DNA from: Anarhynchus alexandrinus
Lineage: Eukaryota; Chordata; Aves; Charadriiformes; Charadriidae
Reading direction: 5' to 3'
Assembly (NCBI GenBank): GCA_008711295.1
Contig: VUYV01000158.1
Span: forward strand, 896,471-960,470
DNA: 64,000 nucleotides
Made by a program: the position numbers and the translations under genes. Positions 22,001 to 34,200 of this stretch are shown here, piece by piece; within the stretch, counting starts at the first letter, position 1; every line of letters begins with the position of its first letter. The notes under the pieces are model-generated. The model saw only the letters and a program-made list of their open reading frames with translations, was not told the origin of the DNA and made no database searches.

Positions 22001-25000
22001 TGCCTGTTATGTTAGTCCTCTAATGCCCAAGTCCAATTATTCCTTGTGGATGTAGGTGTCTACATCAGCTCTTAGGATTAACTGGTGTTTGGTGATGGTA
22101 GAAGTGGTGTATGCCCCTCAGTCATAGAAACCTGTGCCAGTCTCTGCTATAGTAGAGTTATGACAATGGTGGTGTGAAGGACTTCAAACCACATTTTCCA
22201 CCTTCCAGGAGGACATGACAAATAACTGTTTGTAATTTCTCAATCAGATCTGCAGAGCTTTGAGTCACGCTGGACAAGCGAGTGCAGCATAGGTATCTGG
22301 CCTTGTTGATACCCACCCTCACCCTGCAGTATAAAAGCAGATGGCGGCAGCAGCATCACCTCTTTGAAGTCATATTTGCCAAGAGTGCTGAACTTTATTC
22401 AGGTCCCTGCTATGGGGATGGAATTGGCACCCTCCGATCCCCTCTGGGTGCAGAAGCGTTCAGTCTATTGATCCCAAACATGCTTTGGCATGAACTAGCT
22501 GGGAGCGGCAGCTGAGGGCTCGCTCAGGTAAGCAGGCAGCATTGGCTGAGCTCTTGTCTGTCTCCAGAGCTGACCCACTTTACTCAGCACAGTGAGATGA
22601 ACGAAAGAAAAGGTCCAAGTAATTCTAAGTGTGATACAAAAGTGTTACAGCACATGCTCAAATGTAGAGTACGTATCCAAGTGGCCTTGGACACATACTC
22701 AAATCAAGGCCTTGTCTAGCAGCGTTGTGTTTTCCGACACCTTCTCCCCCCCCCTCCAGGATTTTATTTGCAAATGCACAAGCTGTAAATGTGATGCACA
22801 ATGAATACAGGTAATCAGTAGCCTGCTGTTGTCAGCTGAAAAGAGATTGCTGCTATGTAGCCCTGCTCATACATTTTTGCATACTCCCCTATGTGCCTGT
22901 GGTATATATTCCTCATAGTATCTCTACTTTTAAGAGAACCTGCCTGTACTGCAGGAGGAAGTGGCCCACAAGAGATTTATCTCCTTTCTCCGTGAAAAAA
23001 ATACATTTGTGAGTGGTTACTTGGGGAGTTTGGGCTAAAACGTCATTTATAATAATATAATCCTCACTGAATAGTAAACAGAGTGAGGCAGCTTCCTACC
23101 ATTTGGGACTTGGAAAAATTTCTTCCTAATAAAGAGTAATGCAAGGTTTCTGACATGGAAAAATTAGAGACACAGCAGGGAAGCAAAACTAGCAAAAGAG
23201 ATCCAAGGTCTGTAGTGATGTTTGGGAAATGAGGCAGCAAGGCTGATAGCCAGCTAACAGAAAGAAAAGTTAGCAAGGTTTTAATTAATTGAGTGTATAT
23301 GAAAGCAGTGGGTGGGAGAGTGTGTTCTAATACGGGAATAAGCAGGCACTGGAGGAGAACACAGGAGGGAAACAGCAGGGTATAACAAACCAAAGAACTA
23401 ATTTAAACCTCCATGCACTGGAGGGAAGACTCCAGGTGAGACCATGATGAATACCGCATCTAGGCTTGCAGATCTGTGCCCTGATGGGAAGTCGGGGCAG
23501 CCTTGCAGGTTGGGGGCTGCATGTGGAGATAAATGATAGGGGGAGAAGAAAACAGATAATGATTCTGTGCCAGACCCAATCTTAATTTCTCTGGTTTTCT
23601 TTCTTTTCAAATTCTGTTGATTTTTGTCTTGTTTTAGATGGTAAATAGTCTGGAGGCAGCGAGGTGCAGAACTTTTAGCGAACTCTAGTGCAGTCTGTAA
23701 CATGCAGCCACTAATTCTCTGAGTATTCAGCCTCATTCCATACTTGTATCACTGTAAGCTACCATAAAAAAAGGAAACTTGTCCTTTGCTCCCCCATCCT
23801 TTCATTACTGTGTGTTTTACAGGCCTCAAGGAGGTGAGAGTTTCTAGCTCTGTGCACTGTGGTCTCTTGGATATCAGCTGATGTAACTATTAAGCATCAG
23901 TTTTTTTGGCTATTCTGAAGAAAGCTGGAACATACTTGCATGTCTTGTGATGGTCAGTTTTGGCTTGTGTGTTTCTCAGAAGTTGAGATAATGCTGCAAA
24001 TGGCTGTGAGAGGAGTAAAGGCTGCAGCATTTCTCTGCATTAATTGTTGGTCTGTAAATTGAAGAAAAATGCTACGAAGGGAAAAACTGCCGATACTTTT
24101 ATATTAACTTTTATGTCTATGATGTCATACTTAGTTACCAGCTGCAATGACATTCACCCTTAAGTCTCTGCTATTTGCAGAATCCCAGCACTGGTGCTTT
24201 TGGATTTTAACTTGTCTTTTTCTCTCTCATTTCTAAATTATTAGGGTCTTCAGCTGCACAGAAAATCCACACAAAAAAAAAATTCTGAGTGATCCAGCTG
24301 GTATCCGAGGAACCAGAGATTAAATCACCTTTGCTTTGACAGGTTTGGTTCAAAATTAAATGTCACTTATCCCACATCTACTTTCATCCAATCTGTTTGG
24401 ATTTCTATGGTCCACTTATTTGAGTTGACCAGCTCCCTGAAAAAAGATAAGGGCGTACAGGCCTGATGTCCACCAGGTGGTTCTGGATGTGCCTCGGTGG
24501 TACATGCTTATGCTGCACTGTACACGATACTACATGCAGTGCAAGCTGCTGTTTTCATGATGTAAAATTCTGATCTAAACCAGGGAGGTGATTTGTATTC
24601 AGGACTTTGAGGTCTTGAGTACTAATGAGGCTATTGGCCTATGTAGTGCGCTGTGGGTTGGAAAGTTAGTATAAGGGAAAAAAACATTTCAAATCTAAAA
24701 GCAGGGGAAAAAATCCTGTCCAGCTCTTAAGACACATTTCCCAACCCTTTTGTAAGTTGTACTATATTTTGGTGTATATTAATTACTGTATTTACACTTT
24801 GATGATTTTGTTACATCAATTTGCCTGCATTTGTTTGAAATGCATCCACTGCATTTGTTAATACATTTTTTGTACCATAAACTGTTGTATCTTTGTGTAT
24901 TATATACAACATTCATATTTAAAAAGTAACTGTTGTCACACTTCAGCTCTGATTTTAATGCCTATACCTGGCTTTTGAGGAGCGAAACTGAGCATCAGGT

Positions 25001-27960
25001 TGTTAGGTGACAAAGGGCTGATGCACGTGATACCAGAGCAACACAAAGTGGTATGATAAAAAAATCTCACTTTCTAAATACATTGACACCAACAAAGTTT
25101 GTGAAGAAAGGAAACCTGTTCAGGGGATCTTTACTGTCAGCTAACCCTAAGGAAAAAGCTTATTGCTGCTTTGAAAGCCCTTTATCTGTCATTGTATTTT
25201 ATACTAGAAAAGCTAGAAAAAGTGCTCAATTAAAACTTTTTCCCAGAACTGACTTTGAATAGCCACAGGAGATTTTGACTTTTGTGATGTATTTTTTTTT
25301 CAGACATCACCTAGCTAAGCGTGAAACCTCACCCACAGAGAATTCTATGAAATCAGCTCAGAGTTACAGAGGCAGATTTTCTTCCCCTTTTCTTTTGGTT
25401 ACTTTTGAATGCAGGATATGATCTTAGCACTCACTGTGGCATTTCTCATTTATCTGAATATAAAGTAGGTTCCTTATATTTTCTAAAATGTCTGCAATTC
25501 ATAGTGCTCATTTGATTTCTGAAATATTTTTCTGTACTAGACTCGAAATCTATAATGTGTTAATTCCCTAGCTCAAAGCCAAACAAAACCATTTTTAAAA
25601 AGCATTACTGTTGCCCATTTAACTTCCTGTAGTTGAAGGATAGTCCCACTTAAGTTCTTTTCCTCAGCCTCCTTCCCATTCCCTGAAAATTATGCTTGGA
25701 CAAACCATGACAACTTAACCTGGTTTTAGGCTGGACTTTATTTCAAAATCTGTCAGGCTGACAATCGCTCACTTTTTAAACCCAAAACATTTGTCTCTGA
25801 ATAAGGGAAAGAGCTGTGGGAGCATTGGGAAGAATGTCGGAGTAACATGTGAGGTAATGGTTTTTCAGAAAAGAAATGGATAAGAAAACAGAAATCAATA
25901 ATCATGCCATGATTTAATCCACAGTGCACCCACATCTTCAATGCAGAGTGAAGACTAATGCCCCTGCTTCTTCCTCCCATGTAGGATCTAGTAGAACTTG
26001 AAAGGTATGCAGAAGAGTGATAAGGCTGGTTACAGTATGCAACAGGTTTTGCTTAAGAGACATTTCAGCAGCTTGGGAGAGAGTTAAGAGGGGAGGGGTG
26101 TGATACAGGAATATAAGATCTCTAATGCCATGAAGCGGAGTGAATGATTATTCAGTTTCTCACAATAAATCAGTAGGTGATAACAAGTGAACACCATCAA
26201 GTTATAAATGGAAGAAATTACACTTTCCCTCAGCACTCTTAGTCCTGGAAATCAGACTGATTTTCCTGCTGCAAATTGTAACCCTTTTATGCAGGTTGTT
26301 TATAAAACAAATACATACCCGTAAGAGTGTACTTATTAACCAGTTTTTCTAGTAATTGCCTACTAGAAGCCCCTTTTCAGAGATTCAGCAGGCAGCTAAG
26401 TTGTGTGAGTATTGGACACTTTATAAAGTGATTGTGGAGAATGTTCTTATTGTTCAGAGCAGCAGTTTAAAGAAAAAAGTGTTTCATTTCAGAAAGCTAA
26501 ATTACATAGCTGATCCGACACGACTGATTCTTGTACTTATACAGCACTGGCTGTGACATACTTCTTTACAGAAGAACAGCCATACTGTGTTAGACAAAAC
26601 ATCTATTTAACCTAGTATTTTACTTCTCAGGTTACCAGCAGCACATACAGGGAAAACATACAAGTGCTATTTCCCCAGTGCGTACAGACACATTCAGTTC
26701 AGGGACTTCTGAAGCAACAGAAAATAGTTTTGCGTTTAATGATCCCGATGGATAAATGGAGCAAATGCAGTTGGCGTGCTCGCACATTACAGCAGCTTCT
26801 GAATAACTATGGAAATGTTGCTTTTCTGCCTTTTGATCTCTGGATAATGTGTGAATTTACCCTAAGAAAGAACTTTTTTATCTTTTCAGTTTGCCCATAT
26901 TAGTATGTCACCTATGTACAATTAAAGTCTCAGGATTTTATCTGACTTACCTGCCTTTGTAGGCATTAGAGTATAGGCACATAATATTTATACTGTGCAA
27001 TTAGGGGAACTGAATTGGAAAACAATGTATATTAGCCTATCTGCTGCATTTTAAACTGTGATCCATGGATTGTGTCATCTGTGGATCATGCATAACATAA
27101 TGACAACAGTAACTAAAAAATTAAAACTTTTCTCACTGGGCTTAAATTTGCCATATGGGTACACGTAGCTCCATTAGAAAATTTCTAGGCATCTGCAAAA
27201 CAAGATGGAAAAATATATGAAGAAGGGAAGATCAGCAGGGAAAGTGGAAAAAAGCTTCCCACCATGTTCAACGGAGACCTCCATCCTTTTTTTTTTTTTA
27301 ATCAACAGGGCACCCAAAACTTCTTGAAGAAAAACAGTGATCTACTAACTTCCTGAGCAAAGAAAATCCACAGGTCAGATTGTGCAGTATTGTCCCAAAG
27401 GTTTTCAGTTAGAAGCAACGAAAACCAACCCTTAGATTGAAGATTCTGCTCTCATTTTCATGTTGTCACATTTGTTTCTTTGCGCTCCCAAATACTTGTG
27501 GGTACTGTTTTGTTTCACTTGTTTACAGTGATTTGATGGACTGCCTTTTTGTGTTTGGCATAACATTGTGTGAGAAAACAGTCGTTGGGAAGGTATTGCC
27601 AAAGAGATGGCCCAGCTACCAACATCCCCTTCCCGGTCTTCTCTAGAAAAGACCAAAAAGCCATGAGAAACAAAAAGATGCGTGATGTTATCTGCTAATC
27701 TCAGGTTATGTAAGAAGTGGGCAAGTGTCTGCTGCAAGTCCTGGTGGCGCAGTCCATAGTGTCTGCCTCCTGGGGCCTGAACTTTGTATTTGGAACAAAC
27801 GCCCGTAAATGCAGCCACAGCCCATAGGCACACCAATCCTCTAACAGCCGTTCCTCTCCAGGATGTCTGTGCAGCGATTATAGAGCTCGTAAATTTAATA
27901 AATGATTTTTAGAATCCGTCTCTGAAGTACCACAGCCCTCAAGAGGAAGGAGCAGCTTCC
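19001..27960. other. Non-coding interval
   Basis: There is no recognisable protein-coding exon, RNA gene or intact transposon. The longest frames (for example 23064-23393 and 23398-23736, minus) show no domain or conserved motif. The sequence is AT-rich with homopolymer runs and one CA microsatellite. Confidence 0.55.
21311..21333 (+). repeat. (CA)n microsatellite
   Basis: Alternating CA with two CG interruptions at the left end (cacgcacgcacacacac...). Confidence 0.95.
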
Positions 27961-27963
27961 CCC

Positions 27964-27988
27964 ATATATATATATGTGTATATATATA
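27964..27988. repeat. (TA)n microsatellite
   Basis: An AT dinucleotide run interrupted by one TGTG, immediately left of the 28-kb CpG island. Confidence 0.95.
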
Positions 27989-28116
27989 ACCACCTGGGAG
28001 ACAGCTGAGCGCCTCCTCCGTACTGACTGGCGCTACCGTTACCGGTCCCAGTAGCGATGGGGACTGAGTAAGCGGACTTCCTTTCTTCAGGCTGTGGGGC
28101 TTTCCCCTTTCCGTTC

Positions 28117-28860
28117 GCACCTACAACACAAACCCCAACCTCTCCTTCCCACGGCGCACCGAGCCGTTGACGCTCCGGAAAACCAGGAGGCGAAGGAAGG
28201 GGGGGGGGCGAACCCCCGCCGCGTCCTGCCGGCACGCACCGGCCCCTCTCAACACCCCGTAATCCCTAACGCAATGAGCAATTCCGTTATCTGCCAACCG
28301 CACAGCTTTACCGCCAGCTGCCGGTGCCCATCGCCACCGCTTAACGCAAACCGCCTTCCCGCCCAAACGCGGGCAGAGCAGGGCCGCGCCTCCCCCTCAC
28401 AGGCGGCCGTTGAGTAACGACTCTCCCAACAGCCCCCGCGCCGAACACGGCGCCGTCGCGTGTTTCCCCCCCCCCCCCTTTCCCAGGGGGTGCTGGGAAA
28501 TGTAGTGCCGGCGCGGGGCCGTGGGGAGGCGGGCGCGGCCCGTGGGGAGCGTGGCGCCAGTGGTTTCGTGGGGTGGCGGCGGGCCCAGGGCGGGCACGGG
28601 CATAGCCGTGGCGGCCGCCGGCGCCGGCGCCGTCCCCCGCTCGCAGCCCTCTGGGGCGGGCGGCTGGCCTGCCCGCTGGGAGGCTGGGCAGCGCCTGGCG
28701 GCGCCTCTGCGAAGGCTGCGTGAGGTGTTTGGGCCTCTTGTGCCACAAAATGGCACCTGGTGGCTGCGCCGGAGCGAGCGGACAGCCCTGGGGCCAGTGG
28801 TTTGGTCTCAGGGCGAAGCTCAGTCACGTACCTGAGGGCGGATGAGCTTCCATACGTCAA
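28117..28860. promoter_or_regulatory. CpG island with a GFY/ZNF143-type promoter element
   Basis: About 740 bases are very GC-rich with dense CpG, in AT-rich surroundings. At 28491-28506 the plus strand reads tgctgggaaatgtagt, the reverse complement of the ACTACAATTCCCAGCA element known from housekeeping and bidirectional vertebrate promoters. The island also has a C13 run (28466-28478), a G10 run (28199-28208) and GGCGGG-type Sp1-like boxes. No attached coding exon is recognised on either side within this window. Direction of transcription is undetermined and could be bidirectional. Confidence 0.75.
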
Positions 28861-30984
28861 TGATGGCGGTTGAGCAATGAGACCTGATACAGCGATAGGC
28901 ATCTGATGCAGTAACGTGGGTCCCAAAATGTTTTCTCAGAGCTTAGGTGTGCCCCTACAATGGCATTTCCATGAGTGGGAAAAGCACCTGGACGCTTACA
29001 CGTGAGCAAGTTTCCACCCCCCGGTGTCACGGTGCCGGGGTTCAGTGCTGCAGGCCATATTGCAACCAGACCTGCTCCTCCGTGTTGCCGGGGCCAGTAT
29101 CTCTCTTTCCACTTCTGTGACTTTTAAGGCTTAAATCATCTGCAATTCCTGGCTTGCCTTGTGTTCCCCGCAGCCTTTCCTTTGGTGGCGTCGTGCTTTC
29201 GTCAACTCTTTTGGTATTGGAAACAGATCGCAGTCCCTCCTCCTTTAGGCAAATCCTTTCTACTTCCAGTGAAACAGTTTGGAGATCCTTAGCCAATCCA
29301 TGGTTACTACATGTTGTAATTCTAGCAGTCTCCCAAATATCACCTCTTCGTCATTTGGCTGTTAACTCCTACACACCTTCTTAAGGACAGATTCTCAGCT
29401 CTTCTCACCACTCCCTTTTTGTGCATTACTACCTTCAGCACTGCCAAAACTCAGCAGTCCTTCCAGCAAGCAGGCCACTGTTCTATTTTTTGCCCCCTTA
29501 CTATCCTCTTCAACTTACTTTTATTTCACCTCTTTAAATATTAAAAGTCAATCCTTTACTTGGCAGTCCCATCACTAAAATGATTATTCTGTGTCTCAGT
29601 CATTCCCCATTCACCTCAGAAATCTAAGGAAAGACTTTCTACAGAGAAGGTTGCCCAGACATTTGAATATCAGGGGACAATGAAATGTGCAGGAGATTAC
29701 AGGAGGCTGTTGGCAGATCTGTTACTAGTACAGCAAACCCAGAGAACTTGTTGAGCATCAGGGATATAAGAATGGAGAATGCATTGTTGGTGATCCACGG
29801 GATCTGCTTCTTTCTTCATTTCTTCTGTTAGGTCTGGAAAACAGGGACAAGAGGACCCCTGATGCCTTCTGCCCCCTCAGAGGAGGCTCTGTGAGGAGGG
29901 GAAACAATAGTAGTCAAAGCTGGGATAATAAAGCACATGGGAAGATGGTTTGCCAGCCTGACTTACACAGGTCAGGACTGCAGTATAAGAGAGCCTTCTG
30001 CTGCATGGGTCTGAACAGGAGCTAGTGAGGAGGAGAAGGGGGGGTAGCAGCAACGTTTTACTGGCACCGTTCCTCTTTGACTACTTTTCCTTGGCACTGG
30101 GAGGGTGCTGGCCTGAATGATGCCAACCATTAAGTAACTTACCCATTGTACCTTACTGAAAGGTTACTGTAAAGTGCAGAGCTCCTTCTAACAATAAATT
30201 ATTGGAGTACCTTGGCCACAGGCAGAATTCTTTCCAAACCCATGCAAATAATGGCTGACTTATCTACTCTTCCTACATCTTGCTGAACATTCAAATACTT
30301 AAGTCTGTCTTCACAATTTGCTAATGTTTGTTGTCTACCTTTTCATCAGTTCTGTTTCTGTTGTATCTCACTACCATATGACTGTTTCTATGTGTAATGA
30401 AATGTGAATGAAATTTGGGTAGGAAGCAAGGTGCTCAAGAACAATTGGCCCTGTGGCTTGCTTTCTTTGTTTGTTGTTTGGGTTGGGTTTTTTTGTTTGC
30501 TGGGTTTTTTTGGTGGTTTTTGTTTGTTTGTTTGTTTTGAGAAAGAGGTCTTCGTTTCTTCATCTGCCAGATATTTATCCTATCATCACTGTGTCCGGGT
30601 GTGATAGGAAAGGAAACCCACTGGGTCTTATTTCATGTACTTCCCTGTAAACCTCCTTCATGTTTGGCAAACTTGCTTTGCCATGTGGAAAACTGAACTA
30701 AAACCACTTTGAAACTAGCATGTCTTTTTAACTTTTCCTCTGAAGCATTTAATACTTTTCCCTAGCAAAGTTTATAATACTGAATATTATTTCCTGATGG
30801 CCCTATAATAATAATAAAAAAAATAAATTAAAAGCTTTCTGAGTGCCGTAACTCAGATATAGTGGCTGTTTGAAGAGGTGATGGTTGTTAGATGTTGCTG
30901 GAAATTACATATGCCTGTCCCTTAACAGCATACACTGGATGGAGCCACAGAAACCCACAAATGAATCACTTTTCATGCAAAAGA
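28861..30984. other. Non-coding interval right of the CpG island
   Basis: No exon can be assigned with confidence. It includes a T/GTTT-rich tract at 30461-30539. If the island drives a rightward transcript, its first intron would begin here. Confidence 0.5.
30461..30539 (+). repeat. GTTT/T-rich low-complexity tract
   Basis: Repeated tttgtttg and gggttttttt units. Overlapping open frames of Phe/Val/Leu-rich sequence are composition artefacts. Confidence 0.9.
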
Positions 30985-31221
30985 ACAATATTTCAGTTTT
31001 TCGCCACCAAGAGGGTGGTCAAACCCTGGAATAGGCTTCCTAGAGAGGCAGTCGATGCCCCAAGCCAGTCAGCGTTTAAGAGGCATTTGGACAGTGCCCT
31101 TAATAACACACTTTAACTTTTGGTCAGCCCTGAATTGGTCAGGCAGTTGGACTAGATGATCATTGTAGGTCCCTTCCAACTGAAATATTCTATTCTATTC
31201 TAGTCTAGTCTAGTCTATTCT
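30985..31221 (+). mobile_element. CR1 LINE 3' end, with expanded ATTCT/AGTCT tail
   Basis: The segment encodes RVVKPWNRLPREAVDAPSQS and FKRHLDSALNN, the CR1 ORF2 C-terminus. It is followed by 'ggtcagccctgaattggtcaggcagttggactagatgatcattgtaggtcccttccaact'-type 3' UTR sequence. The tail is a short simple repeat (tattctattctagtctagtc, 31187-31221) rather than ATTCTATGA. The 5' boundary is uncertain by tens of bases. Confidence 0.93.
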
Positions 31222-34200
31222 GTTGAAAGCCAGGGAATGAAGAATTACAATGGAAAGTGTAGTTTTAATCTAGTCTTTGTATATTTAGACATATTCTTGT
31301 TACATTAACTGCCCATAAAATGTCTAAACCTGGGGACTGTTGAATATATGAAGGTCAGTGCAGTACACAGGTTTTAGATTTTAAAGGTTAATATGATTCA
31401 CAAAACAATGCAATTTTAAAGAAGATACATTTGTACTAGTATAGAGGAATTTCCTCTGTGTGTAATTTTAATATTATGGCTAAATCTCCTATGACTGCGA
31501 AATCTTAAGTGAAAAACCTATGCAGTTAAGGGCATGCAGCTCCTTGAGCAGTTGAGTCAGCAGTTGTCTATGCTGAGCAGCTGAGCCAGTGCTGTCTGGT
31601 TTTCAGATCTAGTGTCTGGACTAATCAGTCCTTCCAGTGGAGCTATTACTTGTCTGTATGTTCTCAGCATCTTATCTCTGGTGTCCCTTTGTAGAAAGTC
31701 CCTGTGCCAAATTTCCACTTTCATTTGGGTTCTCCTGTCTCTTCTCTATGACTGTATCCTGTGAACTTCATCTTGTGTGTTCTGCCACCTCCTGCATAGA
31801 TGTAATGGTGCATTCCTTCGTTTATTTAGGACCTGTAGCAACCACAGTAAAAGATACACACCACGATATTTAATACATAATAAAATGACACCTTAATTTG
31901 ATTTATTACCAAGAAATATGGGACAAATGTAATAAGGAAGTCCTGGGCTTTCATGTTTGTGCAATTAAACGTGTGCCAAATGGAGCAGGCAAGATTGTCA
32001 TCTTGCTGTGTTCAGCCTTACCTAACCTCCCTGCAGTTCCTGTTGCTGGTGACCGTCTCTCAAGGCCTGACAGAACTGGAGATGAATGGTAGACATTAGA
32101 GATGAGAAGGCTGAGAAGTAAAATATGAACTGGAATTCATTATGGGCAAAAGTCAAAATGCCACCTTAGATTTGAAGCAGTTGGTATATATTTGTTGCCT
32201 CATAAAGGCTAAGATAACTTTGTATCAGCAGTAGATAGATTTATTTACCTCATATAGGTCAATATAGTTTAGTGATAAAATGTATCCAATCACCTTGTAC
32301 AGATACAGCTGTAAAATAACTTTATACTATTGTTAAAGGGAGAAAAAGAGTTCTTTTCCAAGGCAGTTTTCCTCTAGCCCTAAGCTTGTGTTCACGTCTA
32401 CTGGAGTTGCACACCTTCTCTGAGACTTAGGTGTGCTAGGAAGGGAAGATTTTCTTCCCTTATTAGTTATCTTTCTGTTGACACTTGAAGTAAAATGTTA
32501 ATTTTGAATTTAAACGTGTTCCTTTTCTTTTACATTTATTTTCCTTGTTTGTTATCCGCATAGTCATACATGTCCTACAGTCCATATTATTGTAATACTT
32601 GAACTTCTTATGTCTTTTCTGTACGGTCTTGTTCTTTGTTTACTGACTGTGAAAATGCAACTTTTAGGGGCTTTCATTTTTTCCGATAAAGACAAGAGCA
32701 CAGTACTAGGTGTTTCTTGTGAAAATTAAGCAAGTCCTGCACACAAGCACGTTATAGTTTCACAAACTGAGTAATAAAGGTGGCTGTTAAAACTTCTACC
32801 ATTTCTCCACGTCTGTTCAGGTTTCACTTTGTCTGTTTTGCAACAGTTAAAATCACAGTTGCAGTCAAAACTGAAAGTGGCTGCAGTCTTTGCAGGATGT
32901 TATTTTCCAATATTCCACATCAGTTTCAAATGCAATCATATTTCTCTTTACAGAAAAAAGTACATATTTTGTACTCTACAAAACAGTTTGCATAGGTAAA
33001 ATACAAGCTTATTAGGCTTATGACTAAGTTTGCAGCAAACAAGAACTCCATGCATAAGCTTTTAAACCAGAAAAACAGGGCCAGCAGTGCATTAAAGACA
33101 CATGAGAGAGAAATTGTCTCAATTTTTCTGAATGGGATGGTGACACGAGGGAAGAGAGCATTGCATGCGGAAGGGTGAGGGGGAAGTGGGTGAGCTTGTG
33201 ATTTAAAAAGCTGGGTCATTAGCTCAATAATCCTGCCGGTTTCACTGCAGAAAAATGTGTTAATGCATTGTCAAAATTGCTCTGTAATGTCTCACGTTCT
33301 TTCAGGATGTGCAGTTCAATAACACTTTGATCTCTGAAAACCAGAGTGAGGAATCAAGGTACATGCTAATGCAACCTTAGCTCTGCCTCCTGGAATGGGC
33401 AATAATCACTTGGAGTTGTCTGCTGGTATCCAGCTGTGTCCTCATCTTTAGATGATGCTGAATTGAGGGATTAGGGGATTAGCTGGAGCAATTTGAGAGA
33501 GCTATTCTTGGGGCATGAGATGATCCACCCCATTTATGTGATCAAAAGAAGACAACAAAGGTTCCCTAAGGAATCCAGAATGGCCACAGCCAAGTTTTAT
33601 ACCATGTGTCAGTGGTGGACTCCCATGATCTTGTAAGGGCTGCTGATATACAGGGAAGAGGAGGTTGTGGGGGTCCATGGGGGGTCCATGGTGTGGACCT
33701 GTGAAAGTATAACTTGGCGTAAGAGTTATGTGGCTGAGAATAAAATAAATGGTTGTAAAATTTAGCAGGGTTAATTCTGGGTACCAAAATAAAAGTGCAC
33801 AGCTGTGTGGGATGCTTTGGTTTAATACGTCTCATATAAACATATGGTTAGATTTATCAATGAGGTGGAAACAGTGTCAGAGCCTCAATTGTAGAACAAT
33901 ATCTATATAATCTTCACAGGCAAAATATATTTATGTGAATTAAACTACAGTTGCTCAAAGAGAGCAGAACTTAGGTGTTTTTAGTGTGGATCTTAACTCG
34001 TTATTGCCTGACTTCAAAAGTTCAGAACGCAGTGCATGGTTGGTATGTGATCCTAGTCTGATCCTTCCTCTCCTAGTACACCTCTCTATAGCCAAACAGG
34101 GCTAATGGTCATGCTTTGAAATAGCTGAAATATGTCAGGACCAGTGAGAGAAACAAAATATTTGGTCTAACTCTGCCAAATCCTGACAGCGTGTTGGGGA

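Noticed and set aside
28750..28845. 31-codon plus-strand frame with a good start context (A at -3, G at +4) at the island's right shoulder
   Set aside because: It is too short to judge, has no recognisable similarity and no clear splice donor. It might be an upstream frame of an unknown transcript but cannot be supported.
28249..28926. 225-codon minus-strand frame and its neighbours across the CpG island
   Set aside because: This is a composition artefact of the CpG island: Pro/Arg/Ala-rich, no domain, with other long frames overlapping on both strands.
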